DNA of 11,065 bases from Lutibacter sp. (GTDB lineage: Bacteria > Bacteroidota > Bacteroidia > Flavobacteriales > Flavobacteriaceae), in the NCBI GenBank assembly GCA_003516285.1, contig DPCK01000084.1, forward strand, positions 1-11,065. Direction: 5' to 3'. How positions within the stretch are numbered: position 1 is the first letter of the stretch; the number at the start of each line of letters is the position of its first letter. The position numbers and the translations under genes are program-made. Below, piece after piece: positions 1-5,917 of this stretch. The notes beneath the pieces were generated by a model, which was given only the letters and a program-made list of their open reading frames with translations, made no database searches and was not told where the DNA came from.

Positions 1-1
1 C

Positions 2-379
2 TTGGCTTTGGCCGAATGGCTTGAATATCAGCAGGAAGTTTCCTGGGTAAATTATCCCGGATTGAAATCGAGCAAATACTACGATTTGGGACAGAAATAT
101 TTGCCGGAAGGACAAAGTGGCGTGGTGACTTTTGGCTTGAAAGGCGGATTTGAAGCAGCCAAAACGGTGGCTGATGAAACCAAATTATTCTCGCTTTTGG
201 CGAATATCGGCGATACCAAATCCTTGATCATCCATCCTGCCAGCACCACGCACCAGCAATTGTCGGATGACGAACAGGTGGCAACGGGCGTTTCAAAAGA
301 TTTAATTCGTCTTTCAGTGGGAATTGAAGATTTGGCGGATTTGAAGCAGGATTTGAAAGCTGCTTTCAGCAAAATTTAA
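2..379 (+). CDS. metY: O-acetylhomoserine sulfhydrylase (aminocarboxypropyltransferase), C-terminal part
   Basis: This is the 3' end of a gene that begins before the window; about 125 residues are visible. The family makes L-homocysteine from O-acetylhomoserine and sulfide with pyridoxal phosphate, in the cytoplasm. What shows it is the Cys/Met-metabolism PLP-enzyme C-terminal domain: GVVTFGLKGG, then LLANIGDTKSLIIHPASTTH, then a RLSVGIE segment near the end. The matching stretch of the metZ product downstream (NLGDTRTIVTHPASTTH, RISVGLE) is clearly paralogous. MetY proteins are usually about 420-430 residues, so roughly 300 residues, including the PLP lysine, lie outside. I prefer MetY to MetZ because metZ is present separately and because the insertion-rich segment before GVVTF (YYDLGQKYLPEG) is typical of MetY. 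The gene ends in TAA and is separated from the next operon by about 500 bases, so it is probably a separate transcript. Confidence 0.85.
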   Translation: MALAEWLEYQQEVSWVNYPGLKSSKYYDLGQKYLPEGQSGVVTFGLKGGFEAAKTVADETKLFSLLANIGDTKSLIIHPASTTHQQLSDDEQVATGVSKDLIRLSVGIEDLADLKQDLKAAFSKI

Positions 380-400
380 ATTATAAAGATTAATTTTCAT

Positions 401-437
401 TTAACCGCAAAGACGCAAAGAAATACGCAAAGAGCGC
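401..437. repeat. CGCAAAG heptamer repeat
   Basis: Three exact CGCAAAG units lie at 406-412, 414-420 and 426-432, followed by a truncated GCGC, within the sequence that starts TTAACCGCAAAGACGCAAAG. The spacing is 8 and then 12 bases, so this is a degenerate short array. Similar CGCAAAG arrays are common between genes of Bacteroidota and other environmental bacteria; that is recalled, not searched. No function can be given. Confidence 0.6.
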
Positions 438-454
438 TAAATGAATTTTTAATC

Positions 455-562
455 GAAGCTGCATTAGGGATTGAGCGTAAATACTTTTATTGCCATTTCG
501 CAATAAAAGATTGCAGCGAAAGCCCGGCCCGCTAGCTGGCGGGAAATGCCCGAAATAACAAT
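455..562. repeat. Dispersed palindromic (REP-like) element downstream of metY
   Basis: The core is a perfect 10-bp hairpin: CTTTTATTGC (484-493), loop CATTTC, GCAATAAAAG (500-509). It is flanked by GGGATTGAGCG on the left and GCAGCGAAAGCCCGG on the right. A second GC stem, CCCGC (528-532) with GCGGG (539-543), follows, and then AAATGCCCG. The head and tail resemble a repeat that I recall at gene ends throughout flavobacterial genomes. It could also end metY transcription, but the stem is followed by mixed sequence, not a U-tract; T-rich runs appear only at 571-588. Apart from this, the CGCAAAG repeat and the promoter, I see nothing in 380-680. Confidence 0.5.
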
Positions 563-627
563 GAAAGCCAATTTTTTTTGATTTTTTTAAACGAAATGTG
601 ATGATTTGTTAAATTAAGCCAAAAGTA

Positions 628-658
628 TTGTTTAAGAAATAATTAATGCATTAATTTG
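628..658 (+). promoter_or_regulatory. Probable Bacteroidota-type promoter of the metX operon
   Basis: TTG (628-630) and TTAATTTG (651-658) are separated by 20 bases. This fits the flavobacterial pattern TTG-N(17-23)-TAnnTTTG with one mismatch in the -7 element. Transcription would begin near 664, about 20 bases before the riboswitch P1 helix. The -7 element overlaps a perfect 16-bp palindrome (641-656), a possible operator. Confidence 0.45.
641..656. promoter_or_regulatory. Perfect 16-bp palindrome over the promoter (possible operator)
   Basis: AATTAATGCATTAATT is identical to its reverse complement over all 16 bases and covers most of the proposed -7 hexamer region. A dimeric repressor bound here would block the polymerase. 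AT-rich DNA makes short palindromes fairly easily, so the functional reading is inference. Confidence 0.35.
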
Positions 659-684
659 CGGTTCAGTTCATAAACGTATTGAAA

Positions 685-785
685 TTGTTATTAAGAAAGG
701 CAGAGGGATTAGACCCGTTGAAGCCTTAGCAACCCTTTGCCCTGCAAAGAAGGTGCTAAATTCTACCAAATTGGATAGATAACAA
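685..785 (+). promoter_or_regulatory. SAM-I (S-box) riboswitch aptamer
   Basis: Conserved S-box blocks are readable in order: GCAGAGGGA (700-708), GAAGCCTTAGCAACC (720-734) and AAGGTGCTAAATTC (749-763 region). All helices can be drawn. P1 is TTGTTAT (685-691) with ATAACAA (779-785). P2 is AAGGC (697-701) with GCCTT (723-727). The inner P2 stem is GGG (705-707) with CCC (714-716). P3 is CTTTGC (735-740) with GCAAAG (744-749). The pseudoknot is TAGA (710-713) with TCTA (762-765). P4 is CCA (766-768) with TGG (772-774) and is unusually short. The class binds S-adenosylmethionine and lowers expression of methionine genes when SAM is plentiful. It sits directly upstream of metX, as expected. Confidence 0.93.
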
Positions 786-788
786 ACC

Positions 789-811
789 GAAATTACTTCC
801 CGTAATTTTTT
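789..811 (+). terminator. Possible intrinsic terminator in the riboswitch expression platform
   Basis: AAATTAC (790-796) and GTAATTT (802-808) form a 7-bp hairpin with loop TTCCC, extendable by a G-U pair (789/809), with Ts running from 806 to 811. The hairpin is AT-rich and the T-run is short, so termination would be weak. It is followed at once by TGCCTTTCTTAA (811-822), which is perfectly complementary to 691-702 in the aptamer. How the two structures are coupled is not clear from sequence alone. Confidence 0.45.
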
Positions 812-885
812 GCCTTTCTTAAATAATGCTGTCAATAGATGTCGGATCAAAAAATTTTGATGTTGACCATTTTAAAATAGTATTG

Positions 886-1860
886 ATGAATTCATTAAAA
901 TACATAACGGTACCCAATTTTGCTTCCGAAGACGGGAAAATATCCGCTGATGTGACGCTTTCTTACCAAGTTTTTGGGCAGGAATTGCATTCGGCGCCGG
1001 TGGTGTTGATTAACCACGCGTTGACCGGAAATTCTGATGTGGCCGGAGAAAATGGCTGGTGGAAAAGCATTGTGGGCGATTCAAAATTGATCAATACCAA
1101 AAAATTTACGGTGCTGGCTTTCGACATTCCGGGAAATGGCTACAAAACCACAGAAATTTTATTTGAATACGATGCGTTTTCGGCAAGAGACATTGCAAAT
1201 CTTTTTGGGTTGGCGGTTCAGCAACTGCAAATTTCAAGCTTGTATGCGGCTATCGGCAGTTCGTTGGGCGGCGGAATTGCCTGGGAAATGGCGATTTTAT
1301 TTCCAGATCTGATTGAAAATTTAATTCCGGTGGCTTCCGACTGGAAAGCGTCGGACTGGGTTTTAGGGCATAACAAAGTGCAGTTTCAAATTTTGGAAAA
1401 TTCAAAAAAACCATTGCACGACGCGCGAATGATGGCAATGCTTTTTTACAGAAGTCCGGCCTCTTTTCAATCGCGTTTCAACAGAACGGTGAATGCCAAT
1501 TTGGGGATGTACAACATCGAAAGCTGGCTGTTGCACCACGGGGAAAAACTGGAAGGACGATTTACCTTGCACGCCTATAAAGTGATGACGCATTTGTTGA
1601 GTTCTGTTGATATTTCGAAAAAATTTGTAGGCATTGAAGAAGCATTGTCAACATTAAAATCCAAGGTAATTATGATAGGAATCGACTCCGATTTGTTTTT
1701 CGTGGCCTCCGACAATAAGGAAACCGCAAAACTGTTGGATCAGCAACATAAGGAAGTCGACTATAAAGAAATCAAATCCATTCACGGTCACGATGCATTT
1801 CTCATTGAATTTGAACAATTGGTGGAAGCATTAAGTGACGTTTTTAAATATAAATTATGA
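886..1860 (+). CDS. metX: Homoserine O-acetyltransferase
   Basis: An alpha/beta-hydrolase-fold enzyme that transfers acetyl from acetyl-CoA to L-homoserine, the committed step towards methionine, in the cytoplasm. Visible motifs are the oxyanion-side NHALTGNS near residues 39-46, the nucleophile elbow GSSLGGG (Ser126), the acid in SDLFF (Asp269) and the catalytic histidine in GHDAFL (His302). The usual MetX elbow is GGSMGG, so this is a variant of the same plan. I start at ATG 886 (324 aa) because recognisable family sequence begins at ITVPNF. An in-frame ATG at 826 gives 344 aa, but it adds a 20-residue stretch with no family look and starts 4 bases after the riboswitch platform. Neither ATG has a Shine-Dalgarno sequence. 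The SAM-I riboswitch lies just upstream. The stop overlaps the next start by four bases (ATGA), so translation is probably coupled. Succinyl specificity cannot be excluded from sequence. Confidence 0.9.
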   Translation: MNSLKYITVPNFASEDGKISADVTLSYQVFGQELHSAPVVLINHALTGNSDVAGENGWWKSIVGDSKLINTKKFTVLAFDIPGNGYKTTEILFEYDAFSARDIANLFGLAVQQLQISSLYAAIGSSLGGGIAWEMAILFPDLIENLIPVASDWKASDWVLGHNKVQFQILENSKKPLHDARMMAMLFYRSPASFQSRFNRTVNANLGMYNIESWLLHHGEKLEGRFTLHAYKVMTHLLSSVDISKKFVGIEEALSTLKSKVIMIGIDSDLFFVASDNKETAKLLDQQHKEVDYKEIKSIHGHDAFLIEFEQLVEALSDVFKYKL

Positions 1861-4274
1861 TAGTTGTAAAATTTGGAGGAAAATCATTGGCCAACGGAAC
1901 AGGGTTAAAACACACGCTGGCCATTGTTGAAAATAAAATAAAGAACGGGGAGAAAATCGCCTTGGTGGTTTCTGCAAGAGGCGAAACAACCGATCATTTG
2001 GAGTCTATTTTGGAAAAGGCAAAAAACGATTTGCCTTATGCGGAGGAGTTTGAAGCGCTTAAAAAATACCAATTAGTGAGCGGAGAAGGCGTTGATTTGT
2101 CGGCGGAATTTAAGCTTTTGGATGAAATTTTCAGGGGCGTAAATTTGTTGGGAGATTACAGTGAAAAAGTGAAAGACCAGGTGCTTTCCCAGGGAGAAAT
2201 CCTGTCGGGAAAATTTATTGCCCATTTGCTGAACAAAAAAGGGATCAAAGCCAATTTTGTGGATTCAAGAACCTTGATAAAAACCAACAACCAGTTCGGA
2301 AAAGCGTTGCCTTTTGAATCGGTTTCTGAAGAAAATGTCATCGCACATTTTCAACAACACAACGGCGACACCATTCAGGTGATTACCGGTTTCATCGCGT
2401 CAAATTTGCAGGGAGAAACCACCACGCTAGGAAGAAACGGCAGCAATTATACCGCAGCGCTGATCGCCAATTATCTGAATGCAAAAGAGCTTCAGAATTA
2501 TACCCACGTGAACGGAATTTACACGGCAAATCCCGATTTGGTGGAGAATTCCCAGATAATTGAAAAACTCACTTATCAGGAAGCCAATGAAATGGCGAAT
2601 TTTGGCGCGACTATTTTGCACGCAAAAACCATCATTCCTTTAATCGAGAAAAATATTCCTTTGCGCATTTTGAACACCTTTGATGCTGAAAATAAAGGAA
2701 CGTTAATTGGTTCGGAAACCGAACAGGGTGGCATAAAATCGTTGACGGTGCAGGATGATGTGGCTTTGGTGAATTTAATCGGGCGCGGATTGTTGGGAAA
2801 AGTTGGGGTGGACGGACGAATTTTTACGGCTTTGGCGAAAGAAAATATCAGCGTGAGCATTATTTCCCAGGGTTCTTCGGAACGGGGAATCGGATTTATT
2901 GTGGACGCCAAAAACGGATTCAAAGCGAAAATGGTTTTGGAGAATGAGTTCAAAAATGAATTTCAGACCAAAGACATCAGCCAGATTTATGTGACCGAAA
3001 ATGTGTCGGTGATTTCCATTATCGGACAAAGTTTGCATTCTTTTAACCAGCCTTATGGCGCCCTGATCAAAAACCGCGTGACGCCTATATTGATCAATAA
3101 CACCGTGACCGGCGCCAATGTTTGCCTGGTGGTGAAAAAATCGGATTTAAACAAAGCGGTGAATGTGATTCACGGCGAAATCTTCGGAATTTCAAAACGA
3201 ATCAACATTGCTATTTTTGGGAAAGGTTTGGTGGGCGGAACGCTGATTGACCAAATTTTAAAAAGCCAACAGAACATTTTAAAACGTAAAAACATCCAGT
3301 TGAACATTTTTGCGGTGGCGAATTCCACCAAAGTATTGTTCGACAAAAACGGGATTTCAGAAAATTGGGCAACCGAATTGAAGGCCAATGCACTTCAAAA
3401 TTATAAGGTAAAAGACATAATTGATTATGCGGAAAAAAACCATCTGGAAAATTTAATTGCGGTGGACAATACCGCAAGCGCTCAGTTTGTGGACAATTAT
3501 CTCGATTTGGCGGAAAACGGATTCGATTTGATTTCTTCCAACAAAATAGCCAATACCAAGTCGTATGCCTTTTACAAATCGCTTCGGCAAACCTTAAAAA
3601 ACAACAAGAAATCTTATTTGTACGAAACCAATGTCGGTGCCGGTTTGCCATTGATTGACACCATTAAACTCTTGCACGATTCCGGCGAAAATATCACGTG
3701 TATCAGGGGCGTTTTTTCGGGTTCTCTGAGTTATTTGTTTAATAATTTTTCGGCTGATGACCGTCCATTCAGCGAGGTGTTGCAGGAAGCCATCAACCAG
3801 GGTTTTACGGAACCTGATCCGCGAGAAGATTTATGCGGAAACGACGTGGGAAGAAAATTGCTGATTTTGGCAAGGGAACTCGATTTGCAAAATGAACTTT
3901 CCGACGTGACCATTGAAAATTTGATTCCGGAAAATTTAAGAATCGGTGCCGCTGATTCATTTTTGAAAAGATTGGGGGAAATGAATGCGCATTTCCAAAA
4001 AATTAAAGACAACCAAAAACCAAATCACGTGTTGCGTTATATCGGGGAAATATCGGGCGATTTGCAGCAGGACAAAGGAAATTTAGAAGTAAAATTGGTT
4101 TCTGTGCCAAGCAACAGCGCGCTCGGACAAATACAGGGCGCCGATGCAATTTTTGAAATTTATACAGAATCCTATGGAGAAAAACCTCTTGTAATTCAGG
4201 GTGCCGGTGCCGGTGCGGCAGTTACCGCCCGAGGCGTTTTCGGGGATATTTTGCGATTGGCGGATAAAAATTAG
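1857..4274 (+). CDS. thrA: Bifunctional aspartokinase / homoserine dehydrogenase
   Basis: An 805-residue fusion of the normal length for the ThrA/MetL family. Residues 1 to about 285 are the aspartokinase domain (KFGGKS at 5-10, GRNGSNY at 193-199, YTHVNGIYTANPD from 215). About 295-440 hold two ACT-type regulatory segments. The homoserine dehydrogenase follows, with a GKGLVG nucleotide-binding loop (455-460), ETNVGAGLP, GVFSGSLSYLFNN and GNDVGRKLLILARE with the catalytic-type lysine. The two activities phosphorylate aspartate and reduce aspartate semialdehyde to homoserine, which MetX then acetylates. It starts inside the metX stop codon and is cotranscribed behind a SAM riboswitch, so it probably acts as the methionine-dedicated isozyme (MetL-like role) although its layout is ThrA-like. 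Odd point: the kinase motifs differ from the usual KFGGTS, GSDY and TDVDG at several positions that are normally invariant, so kinase activity is uncertain. The dehydrogenase motifs look intact. Confidence 0.92.
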   Translation: MIVVKFGGKSLANGTGLKHTLAIVENKIKNGEKIALVVSARGETTDHLESILEKAKNDLPYAEEFEALKKYQLVSGEGVDLSAEFKLLDEIFRGVNLLGDYSEKVKDQVLSQGEILSGKFIAHLLNKKGIKANFVDSRTLIKTNNQFGKALPFESVSEENVIAHFQQHNGDTIQVITGFIASNLQGETTTLGRNGSNYTAALIANYLNAKELQNYTHVNGIYTANPDLVENSQIIEKLTYQEANEMANFGATILHAKTIIPLIEKNIPLRILNTFDAENKGTLIGSETEQGGIKSLTVQDDVALVNLIGRGLLGKVGVDGRIFTALAKENISVSIISQGSSERGIGFIVDAKNGFKAKMVLENEFKNEFQTKDISQIYVTENVSVISIIGQSLHSFNQPYGALIKNRVTPILINNTVTGANVCLVVKKSDLNKAVNVIHGEIFGISKRINIAIFGKGLVGGTLIDQILKSQQNILKRKNIQLNIFAVANSTKVLFDKNGISENWATELKANALQNYKVKDIIDYAEKNHLENLIAVDNTASAQFVDNYLDLAENGFDLISSNKIANTKSYAFYKSLRQTLKNNKKSYLYETNVGAGLPLIDTIKLLHDSGENITCIRGVFSGSLSYLFNNFSADDRPFSEVLQEAINQGFTEPDPREDLCGNDVGRKLLILARELDLQNELSDVTIENLIPENLRIGAADSFLKRLGEMNAHFQKIKDNQKPNHVLRYIGEISGDLQQDKGNLEVKLVSVPSNSALGQIQGADAIFEIYTESYGEKPLVIQGAGAGAAVTARGVFGDILRLADKN

Positions 4275-4348
4275 ATAAGAATAGAGAAAAGAGAGAAGAG
4301 AAAAAAGACAAACCAACAACCAAGAACAACCAACCAACAACCAATAAA
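4275..4348 (+). other. Low-complexity leader before metZ
   Basis: The gap is a purine run built from AGAGAA-type units followed by CCAACAACCAA-type units. It contains almost no T after the first few bases and cannot fold. Such an unstructured A-rich leader would leave the metZ start open for ribosomes that do not rely on Shine-Dalgarno pairing. No terminator or promoter is visible, so metZ is most simply read as part of the metX operon. Confidence 0.5.
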
Positions 4349-5518
4349 ATGAGCGACAAAAATTTCGAAACCGAAGCCATCAGAAACCAAATGGAACGTT
4401 CCCAGTTTCAGGAGCATTCAACGCCTTTGTACCTAACGTCAAGTTTTGTGTTTGAGGATGCCGAAGAAATGCGTGCTGCTTTCAGCGAGGAAAATGAGCG
4501 AAACATTTATTCCCGTTTCAGCAATCCGAACACGACAGAATTTACCGATAAAGTGGTGCAAATGGAAGGCGCGGAAGCCGGTTATGCTTTTGCCACCGGA
4601 ATGGCGGCGGTTTTTTCGACCTTTGCGGCTTTGTTAAGCAGCGGCGACCACATTGTTTCTGCGCGTTCGGTTTTTGGTTCAACCCATACCTTATTCACCA
4701 AGTATTTTCCGAAATGGCAGATTGAAACCTCTTATTTCGACATTAACAATCCTGACGAAATAGAACCTTTAATCACGCCTGCAACCAAAATATTGTATGC
4801 GGAATCGCCTACCAATCCGGGTGTGGATATTATCGATTTGGAATTGTTGGGGAACATCGCCAAAAAGCATCATTTGTTGTTGGTAATCGACAATTGTTTT
4901 GCCACGCCTTACATTCAGCAACCCATAAAATTTGGAGCGGATTTGGTCATCCATTCAGCCACAAAACTCATGGACGGGCAGGGGCGTGTTTTGGGAGGTG
5001 TGGTTGTTGGAAAAGCGGAATTGGTGCGCGAAATCTATTTATTTTCTCGAAATACGGGTCCGGCATTGTCGCCTTTTAACGCCTGGGTATTGTCCAAAAG
5101 TCTGGAAACTTTGGCAGTTCGCGTGGAGAAACATTGCGAAAATGCTTTGAAAGTGGCGGCGTATTTGGAAAGCCATCCAAAAATTGAAAAAGTGAAATAT
5201 CCTTTTCTTTCCTCACATCCGCAATACGAGATTGCCAAAAAGCAAATGAAATTGGGTGGAAATATCATTGCCGTGGAGGTGAAAGGCGGATTGGAAGCGG
5301 GAAGGAACTTTTTAAATGCCTTGAAAATGTGCTCTTTGTCCGCCAATTTGGGCGATACCCGAACCATTGTCACCCATCCGGCATCCACCACGCACAGCAA
5401 ACTTTCTGCAGAAGAACAATTGGCAGCAGGAATTACACCCGGTTTGGTTCGGATTTCGGTTGGTTTGGAGCATGTTGAAGATATTATTCAGGACATCGAT
5501 GAGGCCTTAATGCGTTAA
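4349..5518 (+). CDS. metZ: O-succinyl/O-acetylhomoserine sulfhydrylase
   Basis: A cytoplasmic pyridoxal-phosphate enzyme of the Cys/Met-metabolism family (389 aa, normal length). It replaces the acyl group of an activated homoserine with sulfide to give homocysteine. Visible features are the N-terminal PLYLTSSF, the phosphate-binding region YAFATGMAA, the AESPTNPG segment, the cofactor aspartate in VIDNCF and the Schiff-base lysine in HSATKLMDGQGR (Lys206). The C-terminal THPASTTH motif follows near residue 345. SATK(L/F)xDGQGR is the form typical of MetZ and differs from cystathionine gamma-synthase and from MetY. Because metX in the same operon should make O-acetylhomoserine, the true substrate may be the acetyl ester despite the MetZ name. 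The window thus has two sulfhydrylases (with metY at its left edge) and no metB/metC transsulfuration pair. The start is a plain ATG after an A-rich leader. Confidence 0.88.
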   Translation: MSDKNFETEAIRNQMERSQFQEHSTPLYLTSSFVFEDAEEMRAAFSEENERNIYSRFSNPNTTEFTDKVVQMEGAEAGYAFATGMAAVFSTFAALLSSGDHIVSARSVFGSTHTLFTKYFPKWQIETSYFDINNPDEIEPLITPATKILYAESPTNPGVDIIDLELLGNIAKKHHLLLVIDNCFATPYIQQPIKFGADLVIHSATKLMDGQGRVLGGVVVGKAELVREIYLFSRNTGPALSPFNAWVLSKSLETLAVRVEKHCENALKVAAYLESHPKIEKVKYPFLSSHPQYEIAKKQMKLGGNIIAVEVKGGLEAGRNFLNALKMCSLSANLGDTRTIVTHPASTTHSKLSAEEQLAAGITPGLVRISVGLEHVEDIIQDIDEALMR

Positions 5519-5519
5519 A

Positions 5520-5550
5520 ATTTAACAACATATTCCATAAAATGTTAAAT
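5520..5550 (+). terminator. Possible terminator downstream of metZ
   Basis: ATTTAACA (5520-5527) and TGTTAAAT (5543-5550) are perfectly complementary over 8 bp around a 15-base loop, starting one base after the metZ stop. There is only an interrupted T-rich stretch (5554-5561) behind it, so it may be weak or may act as a 3'-end stabiliser. The position between two operons suits a terminator. Confidence 0.4.
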
Positions 5551-5575
5551 ACTTGTATTTTATCAATCTATTAGC

Positions 5576-5590
5576 CTATCGAATTGGTAG
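5576..5590. promoter_or_regulatory. Imperfect palindrome over the -33 box (possible operator)
   Basis: CTATC (5576-5580), spacer GAATT, GGTAG (5586-5590) form an inverted repeat with one mismatch. The -33 TTG (5584-5586) lies inside it. Read on the minus strand it is CTACC-N5-GATAG, nearly the same as CTACC-N6-GATAG at 763-778. A dimeric regulator of sulfur genes would fit this position; its identity is unknown. Confidence 0.4.
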
Positions 5591-5614
5591 AGTATTAAAA
5601 AAGATGTATTTTTG
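5584..5614 (+). promoter_or_regulatory. Bacteroidota-type promoter of the DUF2061-cysH-cysD(-cysN) operon
   Basis: TTG (5584-5586), 20 bases of spacer and TATTTTTG (5607-5614) match the flavobacterial consensus TTG-N(17-23)-TAnnTTTG exactly. Transcription would begin around 5620, about 28 bases before the first gene. It is the clearest promoter in the window. Confidence 0.7.
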
Positions 5615-5647
5615 TTGCCAATAAAAAGATAAGAACATTCAATAAAT

Positions 5648-5917
5648 ATGATAATAGATCAAATTATAACATCATCTAAAGCAACTGTCGATAAAGGTTT
5701 TGAGGCCGACGTGAAATCGGAAAGGCCTATTCGCAGCATCGTGAAAGCAATAAGTTGGAGGGTTGTGGGGACCGTAGATACCATGATTATTTCCTGGTTT
5801 ATTACCGGGGAGTTAAGCATGGCGCTCACAATTGGGTCCATTGAAGTAATCACTAAAATGATACTTTACTATGGTCACGAGCGCATTTGGAATTTAATAA
5901 AATGGAGAAAACAATGA
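5648..5917 (+). CDS. DUF2061 small membrane protein
   Basis: An 89-residue protein that I recognise as the DUF2061 family from the block RSIVKAISWRVVGTVDT, the glycine-and-glutamate motif IGSIEVITKM and the ending LYYGHERIW. Two hydrophobic segments (about residues 38-52 and 57-75) predict an inner-membrane hairpin, with a hydrophilic N-terminus. The function of the family is not known to me. It commonly occurs alone or next to sulfate-assimilation genes in Bacteroidota. Here it is the first gene of the cys operon, and its stop codon overlaps the cysH start (ATGA), so it is tightly co-expressed with sulfate reduction. A role in membrane supply, sensing or efflux of a sulfur compound would be a guess from context only. 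The start at 5648 is the only sensible ATG and follows the promoter at a normal distance. Confidence 0.85.
   Translation: MIIDQIITSSKATVDKGFEADVKSERPIRSIVKAISWRVVGTVDTMIISWFITGELSMALTIGSIEVITKMILYYGHERIWNLIKWRKQ

Noticed and set aside
826..885. N-terminal extension of metX starting at ATG 826
   Set aside because: The 20 extra residues do not resemble the MetX N-terminus and the ATG is only 4 bases from the riboswitch platform. I use 886 but cannot exclude 826.
2576..2953. 125-codon open frame on the minus strand
   Set aside because: Antisense to the aspartokinase/ACT region with no recognisable motif; the + strand gene is certain.
3211..3651. 146-codon open frame on the minus strand
   Set aside because: It lies wholly inside the homoserine dehydrogenase domain, is rich in Trp, Cys, Phe and Pro, resembles no family, and is best read as a shadow frame.
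5887..5913. Longer cysH start at 5887 or 5902
   Set aside because: Both lie inside DUF2061. ATG 5914 overlaps the stop as ATGA and has GGAG at a proper distance.
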